From NCBI GenBank assembly GCA_006176705.1, contig QRFJ01001901.1, positions 124,001 through 188,000 on the forward strand: DNA of 64,000 bases. The letters are read 5' to 3'. The notes beneath the pieces are model-generated. The model did not search any database and was not told the DNA's origin. It worked only from the letters and a program-made list of their open reading frames with translations. Both the position numbers and the translations under genes were made by a program. Source of the DNA: Cocos nucifera (lineage: Eukaryota; Streptophyta; Magnoliopsida; Arecales; Arecaceae). The stretch's first letter is position 1. Every line of letters begins with the position of its first letter. Below are positions 10,690-21,920 of this stretch, one piece after another.

Positions 10690-11830
10690 TGATCAGATCA
10701 AATTCGGAGCCTATTCAAGTAGCATCCTTAAGAAGATTCGATAAAGTACCACATTAGCCAGATAGATATTTCAATATCTAGATTTGAGATAATGATCCTG
10801 TTAAGCTCGATGAGAACAACAAGGGTCCGATCACCTATAGAGGTGCAATATAGTGGTCTGACTGTGAGAAGTGGCTTGGAGCCACATAATCCAAATTGAA
10901 TTCCATGGAAATCAAATAGTATATGGACACTAGATGACTCACCTGAAGGGATAAAATCCATTGGATATGAATGGATTTTCAAAAGGATCAAAATAGCGCA
11001 GACGGGAAGGTAAAGACCTGTAAAGCCCATTTGGCTATTATCTCAGTTTTGGAACATACATTTTGAATGTATGTCTTTATTATGAACAAAGATAAATCTT
11101 GCATATGTAAGTGGGCAAAATATTATGTAATGTTATTTCTTTTGTTGTCTGTGGATGAAGTTCTCTTAATCAGGAATGGCATTTCAGCATTATAAGAAAT
11201 AAAGGTTTGATTATCATCTAATTTCTACATGTTTAAAATTAGATATGGTATACTCACTAATGGTAGTGAGTAGATACCAGTCTGACCTAAATGAGGATCA
11301 CTGAAAGATTGTATAGACAATCCTCATGTATTTGAGAAATACTAAGATCCAGTGACTCAAATATAGAAATACTGACTTAAAATATGTGGATGTTTTAATT
11401 TTAGAACAATATGACAATAACAAAATGTTGGGTCATATCCTAATTGCAGGAGCAATCTACTAGAAAGGTTCCAAGTAGGACATTATAGCCTATTTAGTTA
11501 GTGATGTAGAGTACATCGTGGCATATGATGCTGCCATGTAAGCTATGTAGTTGTTGAGATTTAATAGCAAGTTGAGAGTGGCTCCCTTCACCGATGGTCC
11601 AGTCCTATCATAGCACTGGAGCTATAGCTCTGGCTAAAGAACTAAAGGATTAGCATATTCTGCATCGCTATCACCTTTGATTTTAGATCAGAGTGACATC
11701 GATCTTTGAAAGATTGATGAAAAAGGAGAACTTGACTAACCTATTTGCTAAGGCCATAGAACTAAGGAGTTCTAGAACTCAAGTGGAAGATAGGATATTT
11801 GATATCATTCTGATTAGCTTTAGTCCAAGT
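10690..11830 (+). pseudogene. Copia-A1 reverse transcriptase / RNase H pseudogene
   Basis: Heavily decayed copia RT and RNase H on the plus strand. The YVDD box has become SVDE near 11150. Downstream text aligns by eye with Copia-B 53700-54660, with many stops, frameshifts and small deletions. The end of RNase H lies about 20 bp before the 3' LTR, the usual spacing. Open frames on the minus strand here are incidental. Confidence 0.65.
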
Positions 11831-13534
11831 GGAATTTGTTGGAAAATGGGTCCTAAAGTCAATCATCTAAGTGGTAGATGATTGAAATTAGTATATGAAT
11901 TATCTAATGATAATAGTTATTTGGTTGGTTCATCATCAAAGTTCTATCTTTCTTAAATGAACTCCTAAATTATGATGAATCCATAGAACCATAATCAATC
12001 GATAAAAAAGAATTTATTGGATGGTTCTTAAATTGTTCATGATCAAATGATGAGTTATTAATAAGGTCGATAACTTATCGAGTGTAGGTCGTTGTATGCC
12101 ATATGCATTGGTTGTCCTCATAACTAAGTAGTATGAAGACACTGGTATGGCATCCAGGTGAGATGTAGGAGTACATCTACTTTGAACATGACTAATGTAG
12201 CACTCTACTATCAAGAGTAGCTAGCTAAGGCTAATGGATATATCCCTCCGACCTGAGATCACCATGGTGACTTGCAAGCAACTCACTGTACTTTGGTGTC
12301 GGACTGTCTGTATTTCTAATATAGGTTTAGAAGATTTTTGGGTATAATCAAGTACTTGTGAAGTTGGTGTGTGAGTCAAGATAGGATTGACCACTCCTGA
12401 TTAGCTTCAAGAAGAGAATGTCTCATTGTATTTTAATTTAGCAAAATTTAGGCCTAGATAATCCTCATAAGGAGTCACAGAATTTGCAAAATTTTGAGAC
12501 ATAATAGTGATGACTTATATGAGTGTTGACAGCATACTTAAAGTCATCTTGAGCATTAATGATCAAAGGGATGAATTATACGGTAACCATGGGCTAGGGT
12601 TCTAAGAATATTGCTTTGCATACATTCGACCTATCCAGACGTCGAAAACTATTGCTAGATGGTTACTTTGATTGGTATAGGAATTGGTTCCTATGCTACC
12701 AACTTAGGTTTGAACCTATAGGATTACACACATAAGATGTTGTAACTTAATCAAATGGTTAATCGATGATTGAGAATTATTCTAAGGTCAAACATTCAAT
12801 ACGATTGATGTTTGACCTAATGCAAGTGTTGTAGGAGGATCGATTAGCAATTGGATTTCTAATTAACTTAATTTGATTGAGCAATCAGACTGAGATCAAG
12901 TTTAATTAAATTAAATTTAATTAAAATTAGTTTACACTTAATTAGATTAAGTTTAATTGATTTATTGGATAAGCTAATTGCAAGGAAAAAATAATTTCTA
13001 GTTGGACTAGGATTTGAGTGCACCTATTTTCTGATTTGAGTTAGGATTTAAATCAGAATTAATTAAACTTCTAGTTGGACTAGGATCAGCTTTAATTAGG
13101 TTGCATTTAATTTGGTTTGAATTAAGTTCAAAATAGTTTTGATCTAGTCAAACAAGAAGAGTATCAGTTGGACTAGGACTCTCACTCCTTCCTTACACCA
13201 ATAAAAATCAATGCTCATATTTTATTTTTTGATTTTTATATGATACTCTCCATGTCAATAAGAGCTTCTCCATGCACTAAATATCTAAAGAGATTAATTA
13301 AAATTTGATTTGATCAAATTTGGTAAGTGGTTTGGTTTTGTTTTCTTTTGAAAGAGTTCTAATTCTCCAAAACACCTCCTTTCCTTATGAATTTTTTTGT
13401 CCATGCCTTCTTTTCTTTTGTGCACTTAATTTCTTTGGTTTTACATGTGGTTTCCTGATCTTCACACCAAAAAAGTAAGGGGAGAGGGTTCCAAGAGTTG
13501 GATGCCTCCTAAAACTCCTTCTTGGTCTCCTTTT

Positions 13535-13570
13535 AAGACTAGGTTTTGACCTAGTCTTCCATATATAAAA
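13535..13570 (+). promoter_or_regulatory. Copia-A1 3' LTR: inverted repeat plus TATA box
   Basis: Perfect 10-bp arms around TTTG at 13535-13558, then ATATATAAAAG at 13560-13571. Same arrangement as in the 5' LTR and in Copia-A2, despite divergence around it. Confidence 0.7.
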
Positions 13571-13694
13571 GGGAGGACGCCTCATATCAGGTTTAGAACA
13601 TGTAAAATGTAAAAAAATCATGAAAAAATCAAAAAGAAAGGAGGAGAAGGCATGGTGGTTTGGGGAACCAAGTTTCTTGAAGAAAAGATCTTCA

Positions 13695-13753
13695 TCAAGA
13701 CAACAAATGTTGATGTCTTGAAGGGACAAAGGTAAGAGAAGATTATCTTCTCT
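13695..13753 (+). promoter_or_regulatory. Paired hairpins, first copy (Copia-A1 3' LTR)
   Basis: A near-perfect hairpin with right arm TTGATGTCTTG (13695-13721) is followed by a perfect one with arms AGAGAAGA/TCTTCTCT (13735-13753). Both lie downstream of the TATA box, so they would be in the transcript leader. Confidence 0.55.
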
Positions 13754-14077
13754 TTATTTTTCTTTTAAGTACTTTTCTCTTATTTATTTTATGTAATTTT
13801 TATATGATAAAAATTTGAGAGAGAGAGGATAAGGGCATGGGGATCTGTGCTCTAAGGTGTTGGGGCATGAAGATCAATTTTGGACATGATCTGATCATGT
13901 CCTGATGAGAGAAGAAAAAAAGAAAGATGGTTTTCTCTTAGGGTTTCTTTGAGAACCTTTATTCTCTATATTTTTGTATGATTTTTCTATGAGAAAAATT
14001 AGAGTGTGTAAGATCTTGAAATATGAGAAAATCCTAGTAAAGAAGGTCTTTTCTTTGTCCTAGCATAAGAATGTTTT

Positions 14078-14124
14078 TAGGACATCAATCGTTGATGTCC
14101 TAAAAGAGAAGATTTATCTTCTCT
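14078..14124 (+). promoter_or_regulatory. Paired hairpins, second copy (Copia-A1 3' LTR)
   Basis: Perfect 11-bp arms TAGGACATCAA/TTGATGTCCTA (14078-14102), then AGAGAAGA/TCTTCTCT (14105-14124). Repeats the order of the pair at 13695-13753 about 380 bp upstream. Confidence 0.55.
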
Positions 14125-14688
14125 TATGATCCTTTTCTAATATATTTTATTTATGATTTATGGAAGATCCAAAGATTGGATTTCTTTTCTAATTCTCCTC
14201 TTATTCTTTATGTCTTGGATTATTTAAGAGATCTGAAGAATAAATTTAGATTAACCATCCAGAGGGATCCGCGAGAAGCTAGCACTTCGAGCGGATCTTC
14301 ATTCGATGAACCTTCGATTTTGTTGCAGTCTCGTGTAGATCTCCTGTAGAAACCAGATGTGTATGTGGCTTTAAAGAAAACAATAAAAGTCAACCATGAA
14401 GTTCTCGACCCGCGTAAGATAAGAGATATGATCTCTTCTCTCACCTAGATCTGATCTAGGTTTTAGATTTAGAATCATTCTAGATCTAGGGTATTGATTT
14501 GATCAATACCAAATCTTTTTATTTTTAGATTTAGAATGCATTATGACATGTTATAGGTCCTAGTTGTAAGGTTTAGTAATTTGATTATATGCATTATAGA
14601 TTAAATGATTTAATCTGCATGTTCCACTATATTATATTTAAAAATTATTTTGAAATTCATACATGAAATCCTGCATATTTTTCATCAC

Positions 14689-15258
14689 TTGGACAAAAAA
14701 AGGAGAAAAGCAAAGAAATGCAAAAAAGAAGTCAGAAGACTAACCTAAGTTAGTTGGAGATTTTGGGGAGATGGTCGGGAAGGTGGAAGACGAACAGGAG
14801 AAATGTCGAAGATTGGAGAAGCTGCAAAAGAGGACGAACAGGGTGTACGAGCTAGAAGGAGGCAAAGAACGAAGACGAAGCAGGGAAGAAGAAAAGCATA
14901 GGCGAAAGTAGGAAGTCAAGGGCAAAAAAGTTGTTTAAATAGCCAAAAGAGATCAGAGAAAGTTATGATTGCAGATCCTCTCCATCCACTCCTCACCTGC
15001 CATGTGTCCCACTCATCATACTTACAGTCGATGTTTGATGAGACATTTATGGCACCATACTTGGAGCTCCATGCCAGGGGGGAATTTCTAGTGCTAGGAT
15101 CATTTTAGGTCATTTACCCATTAAAAAGCTTCGGTGCCAATCGAAAAAAGTCAAAACCTTTAATCTTCTAAAAGCAGAAAATCAAAAAAGGACTTCGATG
15201 CTCATAGTTTTCTATACTTCCTTCATTCGAACTTCGAACTCGAGAGTAGGAAAACAAG
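14689..15258 (+). other. Tat-1 3' region before the 3' LTR
   Basis: Sequence between Copia-A1 and the start of the Tat-1 3' LTR. It ends with a purine-rich tract (15243-15258, AGAGTAGGAAAACAAG), placed as a polypurine tract. On the minus strand there is a TATA-like ATTTAAAC (about 14933-14942) with a 61-codon open frame 14925-14740 downstream of it. Tat-lineage elements often carry an antisense reading frame here. The part 14945-15240 shows no coding signal. Confidence 0.5.
14740..14925 (-). CDS. Possible antisense ORF of Tat-1
   Basis: Minus-strand open frame of 61 codons, rich in Ser, Leu, Phe and Pro, with no recognised domain. It may be a remnant of the antisense ORF described between pol and the 3' LTR in Retand-type Tat elements (family knowledge). 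A TATA-like ATTTAAAC lies just upstream on the same strand. The composition may simply reflect a purine-rich plus strand, so the call is weak. Confidence 0.25.
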   Translation of the reverse strand: MPLTSYFRLCFSSSLLRLRSLPPSSSYTLFVLFCSFSNLRHFSCSSSTFPTISPKSPTNLG

Positions 15259-15633
15259 TGTTGGGGATAAAATAGCTCCCACCAAAGTCCAGTAGGATGT
15301 CTGATCTTGGTATGACTTCACCTAGAGTCATGATGGCTATGACCAAACTCCAACAAAGCTATTCTCCTACTCTAACCTAATTCGAGGAGGCCGACCTTCA
15401 GTCCATGTGTGCCGAATGATCTTTTCAATTGCAACCATTAGCTCTCTTTCAATGACTGTAGAATGCTCTAAACGCATGATGAACTTCATCCGGATGAACT
15501 TGAACAGTGAAAAAAATTATTAACCAATGACTCTGGTCCTGGTTTTAGCAGACTCCATCAAGTATCAATTCTCAACAAAGCCCGACTTTGTTTGCTGACT
15601 GCCCTCAAAGGTGGCCAAATTTCCTCACTGCAG
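15259..15633 (+). repeat. Tat-1 3' LTR, left segment
   Basis: Starts TGTTGGGGATAAAAT and matches the first ~360 bp of the Tat-2 LTR (30728 onward). It is cut at 15633 by Copia-C1 and resumes at 26757: the left segment ends in TGCAG and the right segment begins with TGCAG, followed by sequence matching the Tat-2 LTR near 31090. Confidence 0.82.
15629..15633. repeat. Target-site duplication TGCAG, left of Copia-C1
   Basis: Five bases directly left of the Copia-C1 end (TGAAGGAG on plus). The same five bases follow the other end at 26757-26761. They show that everything between entered as one Copia-C insertion, later modified. Confidence 0.8.
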
Positions 15634-16195
15634 TGAAGGAGAATCTTAATTTCTCGGACCAGGTTCGTTCAGATCTGATCGGATCGAGAGATATATTTCA
15701 AAAAAATTTTTCTTTGATCCAGATTAGATTTGGGATGTTTTAGATTTGGTCTTTATTATTTTAATAATTAAAATAAATTTAGATAAATTAAATCAAATTT
15801 AATTTACCTTAACGTAGGGTAATCCTATTACCCGTTGATGATCTTGTAAGCAGCGGAAGGTTCTGGATCTAGCCACGCAAGTGCCTGATCTCTATCGATA
15901 ACCACTTGGGCTGGATCTGGAGATCCTCTTCCTACTATATTATCTCTAAAAATCAGATCTGAATCTAATTTAGAGGATCTTTAAGATACCTTTCGAAGAT
16001 CAGCAGTTGTCTTTTGCAGCAGTGCAGCCTTCTAGCTTTCTATCGCCTTCTCTCGTTTGGATTGCACCAACCAAGATCCCAAACCACTTTGGGCGTGGAG
16101 AGGAGAGGGAGAAGATGGGCTTGGCATGGAAGAGGAGGAGAGAACCAGCCTTGAGGCATGGGATTTTTTAATTCTCTTTGGGTTGGGCGTAGGAT

Positions 16196-16206
16196 CTTAT
16201 TTATAG
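16196..16206 (-). promoter_or_regulatory. TATA box in Copia-C1 3' LTR
   Basis: Minus-strand CTATAAATAAG; the same box is present in C2 (24325-24335) and in the C1 5' LTR (25088-25098). Confidence 0.6.
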
Positions 16207-16519
16207 ACTATGCGTGATCCAACTCCTCTTCTTCCCAACCAATCACAACCCTTTGTGAAATCAGATCTAAATCTGATTGGTAGGAATAGAGTCCCTTAGA
16301 TTCCTCCTTAGATGGTGCCTAAGACCAGTCAAACTTGGTTCTTAGGAGGAGTCTAATTGGAATCCAAAAAGGAGATGGAGTCCCTATCCAACAGGGACTC
16401 CTGGGCACCTCCAGCTTGGGCACACGCCAAGGGTGGCGTGCGCCCTCCTCCTTGCTAGGTTCTGGCAGGGGGACAAGCCCCCACCAGCTCTCCAATAGGT
16501 GCGTGACACATGGACAGAA

Positions 16520-16578
16520 GTCAAAGTATCAATGGTCAATATTTGACCAGTCAAAGGTCAACTTTTGACCAAAGTCAA
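16520..16578 (-). promoter_or_regulatory. W-box cluster in Copia-C1 3' LTR
   Basis: Seven TTGAC cores (five read on the minus strand, two on plus) in 59 bp, about 310-380 bp upstream of the LTR TATA box. TTGAC is the core bound by plant WRKY factors. The cluster recurs in the other Copia-C LTRs. Confidence 0.55.
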
Positions 16579-17953
16579 AGGATGAGAAATGGTAGGTGAC
16601 CAAAAATGGCAGGTATTGTCTTACAAAATAAGACAACCCTTTTTTGACCTGGACAAGCTCTAGTCAGACCAAGTGAAGGCCTCTGATCGAGTACAAACTT
16701 TTTTGGCTCAGTCAGGACAACTATTTATGATAGTAAAAGAAGAATGTTAGGTTCAATCGAGTGCTAGCACGATTTCCTTGAACCTAATTGAATCTCATTC
16801 AGATCAATTGAACTGGATCAGTTCAATTGATGATCACCAGATTCAAACCCTTGTTTGTGTGATCCTAGTTAGGTTCAGTTCTGTATGGTAATGGGATATG
16901 ACCCAATTAGATTCAAACTGGATTAGTTCAATTCTATCATCGACAACATCGAAACTCCTTTCGATGGATCAGAACTCTTCTGATTCGAACAGCTAGAATG
17001 ATCGATCATCTAAATCATTCTAATTGCTCCCAAAATCCACCAGTGACACCTAGCAGTATATGGTGGCAACCCATCAGAGTTGAATGCAAACCTCTTGGTG
17101 CAGCTATCTGTGTGATTAAGTTCTTCTATCTTGAGCCCCGATCAGATTAGGGTTAAGGTGAACTCGTCAAACCCTAGTTTCTGTCATATGATGTAATCAT
17201 TTGATTCAAGTCCAGATGTGAAAAGCTAAATAGAAACTCTTTCTATTATTTCACTCTACCATGGCCATGGGCTTCTGGACTTGATTCTCATGATCATCAT
17301 AGGGCTGCTCCTCTACCACCGAGGTAGATAGATTCCATCTTGATGCAATCCAGTTCCTACAATGAACATGCTATAGCCAACATACACCTCAGGATTCCAT
17401 ATGGCTAGGAGACCGAGTAATGGTGTAGTCAAACTATAACACCCTCAAGGTGAACTGTCGATGCACCTCAGATCAAAAGAACTCAGACACACCTACTATG
17501 CAGCATCGAGTCAGTCATTGATGAGAAGGTAGACTTCCTAATGACTACTCGAGGTGGTCATGCTCAGTGCCCTCGTTCTCTAACGAGTACCTGTACTCTC
17601 ACTCCGATGTCTCCACACCGTAGACTCAAGACTCATCTACTAAAGAGAAGCGATTGTACACCAACCTTTCAGATCAATCACCATCCTCATGATGATCCTA
17701 TGGTCGGGAGCATTTTATGAGTTAATAATGATTATTCATGTCTTAAATTTTCAACTCTTGAAAATATGAATTATCATTACCATTAACTCAAAGGATGTAT
17801 CACAGACACTAAATACACATATGTGATAGAAAATAACCCATTTTATTGATTATAGTCAAAATTATAATTTTGCCCCTAGAAGTGTATTACAAGTGTCAGC
17901 CAATTCTGGCTTCTAGGGCACATATATCTAACAATCTTTCACTTATCCTAAAG

Positions 17954-20635
17954 CTAATTGCCTACAAGTCTAAGTCCCATCTTCTCAAGGTGGGCTTCGA
18001 TCTTTTGCTGGCCCAACGGCTTTGTAAGTGGGTCTGCCATATTATCTGTAGAGTCGACTCTCTTGACCTCGACGTAACCCTTCTCGAGGTAATCATGGAT
18101 GAGGTGGTATCGCCACTCAATATGCTTGGATTTTTGGTGAGACCTCAACTCCTTAGTAAGGGCTATGGCGCCATTGTTGCCACAGTACAGAGGAATGGCA
18201 TCTGATGGCATTACTCCAATTTCTGCAGCAAACTTCTTATACTAGAATACTTCCTTCGTAGCCTCTGATGCAGCGATATATTCTGCTTCCATGGTGAAAT
18301 TTGCTATTACTATTTGCTTGAAATTCTTCCAGCTGACAGCACCACCATTGCACACAAACAGACTCCCAGATGTCGACTTTCAATCATCTACATCAAACAT
18401 GAAATCCGAGTCTGTGTATCCCTGGACTTGGAGTTCTCTGTTACCAAAGACCAACATCATATCCTTAGTTCTTCTTAAGTACTTAAGGATACATTTCACA
18501 GAAGTCCAGTATTCTTCACTTGGATTTGACTGATATCTGCTTGTGACATTCACAGCATGGGCTATATCAGGTCGTGTACATAGCATGGCATACATGAGGC
18601 TCCCTATTATAGAAGCATAAGGGATCTTGCTCATGCATTCTATTTTCTCAGGTGTGCTAGGGCACATCTTCTTAGAAAGATGAATACCATGTCTGAACGA
18701 TATTAATCCCCTCTTAGAGTTTTCCATACTAAACCTCTTTAGTTCTTTCCCTATGTACATCTTCTGTGAAAATCCTAGCATCCTATTCGGTCTATCCTTA
18801 TAGACCTTAATTCCTAGAATAAAGGATGCTTCACCTAGGTCTTTCATGGAGAATTTTTTGGACAACCATATTTTGACTGTCGTTATCATGGAAATATCAT
18901 TCCCAATAAGGAGGATGTCATCCACGTACAATACGAGGAAGACAACAGCGCTCCCACTGACCTTTTTGAAGATGCATGGTTCCGCTTCGTTTTTGATGAA
19001 ACCAAATATTTTGATCACATCTTTGAAACGAGTGTTCTAGCTCCGAGATGCTTGCTTAAGTCCATATATGGACCTTTGCAGCTTGCAAACCTTGTGATCA
19101 GCATCATTGGATGTGAAACCTAGCAGCTATTCCATATAGATATCTTTCTCAAGATATCTATTTAAGAATGCCATTTTCACATCCATTTGTCATATTTCAT
19201 AATCGAAATAGACTGCAATGGCAAGCAATGTGCGGATGGATTTTAGCATAGCCACTGGAGAAAAGGTATCCTGATAGTCAATGCCTTCGCATTGACTATA
19301 ATCTTTTGCCACTAGTCTAGCCTTGAATGTCTCCAAATTTCCATCTGCACCAATCTTTCTCTTGAAGATTTATTAACACCCAATAGGTACCATACCTTCT
19401 AATGGATCTACCAAGGCCCAGACTTGGTTTGAGTGCATCGAGTCAATTTCTGACTGCATTATCTCTAGCCATTTCTCTGAGTCGATATCTGATATCACCT
19501 CGTTGTAGGTTTTGGGATCATCACCATGAGCAGCATTACCTACGAGGAACATTTTCTCTACTTCCTCTGAAATAATATCTAAGTATCTTTCAAGGGGACG
19601 GAAAACTCTTTTCGATCTATGAGGTAGAGGAGGTAGTGATCTTATTGGCTCAACTTGATTTGATTCCAATTGGTCCTTAGCTCATTGTACTTGTGAGACT
19701 TTCTCATCAAGCTTAATCTGCTTTCCAATGCCGCTATCTTGAATAAACTATTTTTTAAGAAAGATGGCATGTCGACTCACAAACACATTGTGGTCTTCTG
19801 GAATGTAGAAATAGTATCCTAATGACTCTTTAGGATATCCTATGAATCGAGCTCTGAAGGACCTAAACTTTAGCTTGTCCGCTTGTTGTCTTTTGACATG
19901 AGCCGGACAATCCCTAATTCTGAGATGACTCAGACTTGGTTTCTTACCGAACAATATCTCATACGGTATGGTAGGAACGCTTTTAGAGGGAACCCTATTC
20001 AGTAGATAAATTGAAGTTAACAATGAGTGTCCCCAAAGAAAATCAGGAAGGTCTGTGAAGCTCATCATGGATCGGATCATATCCAGTAGAGTCTAATTTC
20101 TCCATTCTGAAATTCCACTGAGTTGAGGTGTTCTTGGTAGAGTCCATTGAGAGACTATGCCATTTTCCTTAAGATAGTCTAGAAATTCTCGGTTAAGGTA
20201 TTCATCTCCTCGATCTGATCGAAGAACCTTAATGGATTTTCTAGTTTGTTTTTCTATTTCATGTCTAAATTCTTTGAACTTTTCAAAAGCTTCAGACTTG
20301 TGTTTCATAAAATACACATACCCATACCTAGATAGATCATCAGTAAAGGTGATGAAGTAGACAAAATTGCCTCTAGTCAGCACATCAAATGGGCCGCACA
20401 CATCAGTATGTACTAGGGGAAAGAGATTTGTGGCCCTTTCTCCATATCCTACAAAATGAAGTTTAGTCATTTTGCCTTGAAGACAAGATTCACAAATTGG
20501 ATATGACTCAGAAGTCAACGGACTCAATAGCCCATTTTTCTCCAATTTGTTAATCCTATCTTCTGCTATATGACCTAATCTCAGGTGCCATAGATACCTA
20601 TCGTTTGGACTATCCCTAGGTCGTTTGGCATTCAC
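17954..20635 (-). pseudogene. Copia-C1 integrase-RT-RNase H pseudogene
   Basis: One long minus-strand frame from 20635 to 17954, interrupted by stops but apparently not by frameshifts: the open pieces 20635-20093, 20080-19748, 19669-19373, 19018-18380 and 18211-17954 are all in phase. In order: gag-pre-integrase (YLWHLRLGHI), integrase core (HTDVCGPF, TFTDDLSRYGYVYF, RSDRGDEYL), integrase C-terminus (IGYPKESLGYYFY), RT with an intact YVDD box (plus 18917-18928), then RNase H with GYTDSDF and ADPLTKPLGQQKI near the end. The integrase glutamate region reads ISEWRN where copia proteins usually have VSERRN; the Glu is kept. Several stops replace conserved Trp (for example 18242-18244). The text fits Angela/Tork-type copia; lineage is inferred. 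Confidence 0.85.
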
Positions 20636-20859
20636 ATTTTGCTCGATAGTTAGAACAGATACATCAATATATAGCTGATAAAGATCGTTATAAGAAAACC
20701 ATTTGCAATTTTATTTCTTTCATAAAGAATGTTACAATGGTCCTTAAAGAAGGTAATCACATAGCCTTCTAGTGCTAAGCATGAAACAAAAATCAAATTC
20801 CTGCTAGCTGCAGACACAAAATAACAGTCTTTTAAAATTAAGTCTAAATCAGATGGTAA

Positions 20860-21895
20860 TCAAAGAGGGTATGTTTCCACAGCCACGGTAGCAACTCTTG
20901 CTCCATTACCGACGTGTAGGATCATGTCTCCATTCCTTAGCCTTCTACTATCCTCAAGACCCTGCATGGAAGTGCACAGATGAGCACTAGAACCAGAGTC
21001 AAGCACCCAACTAGATGCAGAAAAAATCGTAAGGTTAGACTCAATAACGAGCATACCTCCAGAAGGACCATCCTTCTTGTTCTTCAGGATGGCCAGGTAA
21101 GTAGGACAGTTCCGCTTCCAGTGGCCATCGCTGTTGCAATGAAAATCCTTTCCTTTGACAGCGGCTTTCATCTTCGGCTCTGCCTTCTTCTTCTTTCCTC
21201 CTTCCATCTTTTGCTTTTTCGCAAACTTCTTTTTCTTTTCAGAAGACTTTCTTTTGGAAGAAGTCCATTTCATAGCAAGAACTGAGCCTTTAGAACCTTT
21301 CATAGAAAGCTCAGTGGTGACCAGCATGTTCATTAATTGGGCCAAGAAATTTTGAAGTTTATGCATATGGTAATTCATGATGAATTGCCCATATGCATCA
21401 GTCAAGAATTACAGAATAATATCATTCTACAGATCCAAGTCTAACTTCACACCGAACTTCTCAAGCTCTTTCAAACCCTTGATCATCATCAGACAGTGAT
21501 CTTGAACTGACTGTCCATCATGCATCTTAGCCTTAAAAAGTCATTTCGTGACTTGATACTTGACTATGCGACTATGTTCACCAAACATCTCCTACAAGTG
21601 AGCCGACATTTGGCGAGCAGTCTCGATATCTTCATGTTGCACTGGAGCTCATCGACATCAGCCCAACATGTTAATATCTGCCTTATTATCTTCGTTTAAT
21701 CCATTTTTCAGAAATGCTCTCTTATGGCATTGGATGGACGGGCTGGTAAGGTGGGAGGGTCCCTGATCCAATACATGGGTTAACTTCTCAAAATCCAAAA
21801 TAATTTTTGTAGTTTCTGAGCCAATCTTATATAATTGGGTGCTCGGTCAGTCCTGTGTGTGTCCAGGATACGTGCCAATGGGTTGCATCTCTCTC
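20860..21895 (-). pseudogene. Copia-C1 gag-protease pseudogene
   Basis: The minus-strand gag starts at the gap edge (21895) and carries several stops to about 21405. From 21405 to 20860 a 181-codon open piece has a Lys-rich stretch (residues 50-85), a zinc knuckle HCNSDGHWKRNC (Cys90, His95, Cys100; the expected first Cys is Asp87) and the protease motif WVLDSGSS (Asp136). It is not in phase with the integrase frame, so a frameshift lies between 20860 and 20635. The N-terminal text matches 63790-64000 (Copia-C4), which confirms family and gag start. Gag forms the particle and the protease cuts the polyprotein; this copy is broken. Confidence 0.8.
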
Positions 21896-21920
21896 NNNNN
21901 NNNNNNNNNNNNNNNNNNNN
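21896..21920. other. Assembly gap (25 N)
   Basis: Twenty-five N between minus-strand C1 gag and plus-strand C2 RT. The round size suggests a placeholder. The sequence on each side belongs to opposite-strand Copia-C copies, so the true gap should hold several kb or mark a misjoin. Confidence 0.95.

Larger units (their letters stand above)
4958..14688 (+). mobile_element. Copia-A1 retrotransposon (5' LTR interrupted by NA-1)
   Basis: Ty1/copia element with a partial 5' LTR (4958-7058), primer-binding site, about 2.1 kb leader, degraded PR-INT-RT-RNase H (about 9170-11830) and a complete 3' LTR (11837-14688). The first ~700 bp of the 5' LTR lies left of the window beyond NA-1. Domain order (integrase before reverse transcriptase) is that of copia elements. 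The integrase and RT text resembles the Angela/Tork lineage, a tentative assignment. It is inserted in the 3' region of Tat-1. All coding parts have stops and frameshifts, so it is non-autonomous now. Confidence 0.85.
11837..14688 (+). repeat. Copia-A1 3' LTR (complete)
   Basis: LTR of about 2852 bp from TGTTGGAAAATGGG to TTTCATCA. It matches the partial 5' LTR and the split Copia-A2 LTR. Internal landmarks are the CATAC site at 12533-12537 (where NA-1 entered the 5' copy), the inverted repeat with TATA box (13535-13570), and two hairpin pairs (13695-13753 and 14078-14124). The right end is placed where Tat-1 sequence begins; the next five bases are CTTGG, the expected target duplication. Confidence 0.85.
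15634..17933 (-). repeat. Copia-C1 3' LTR
   Basis: 2300 bp; on the minus strand it runs from TGTTAGATATATGTGCC (ending at plus 17933) to CTCCTTCA (plus 15634). It matches the plus-strand C2 LTR 22666-24909. Purine-rich GATAAGTGAAAGAT borders it on the pol side (polypurine tract on the minus strand). A TATA box (minus CTATAAATAAG) is at 16196-16206 and a W-box cluster at 16520-16578. Confidence 0.88.

Noticed and set aside
10728..11030. 100-codon minus-strand open frame
   Set aside because: Shadow of the decayed Copia-A1 RT region on the plus strand.
17846..18205. 119-codon plus-strand open frame
   Set aside because: Complement of Copia-C1 RNase H end and LTR.
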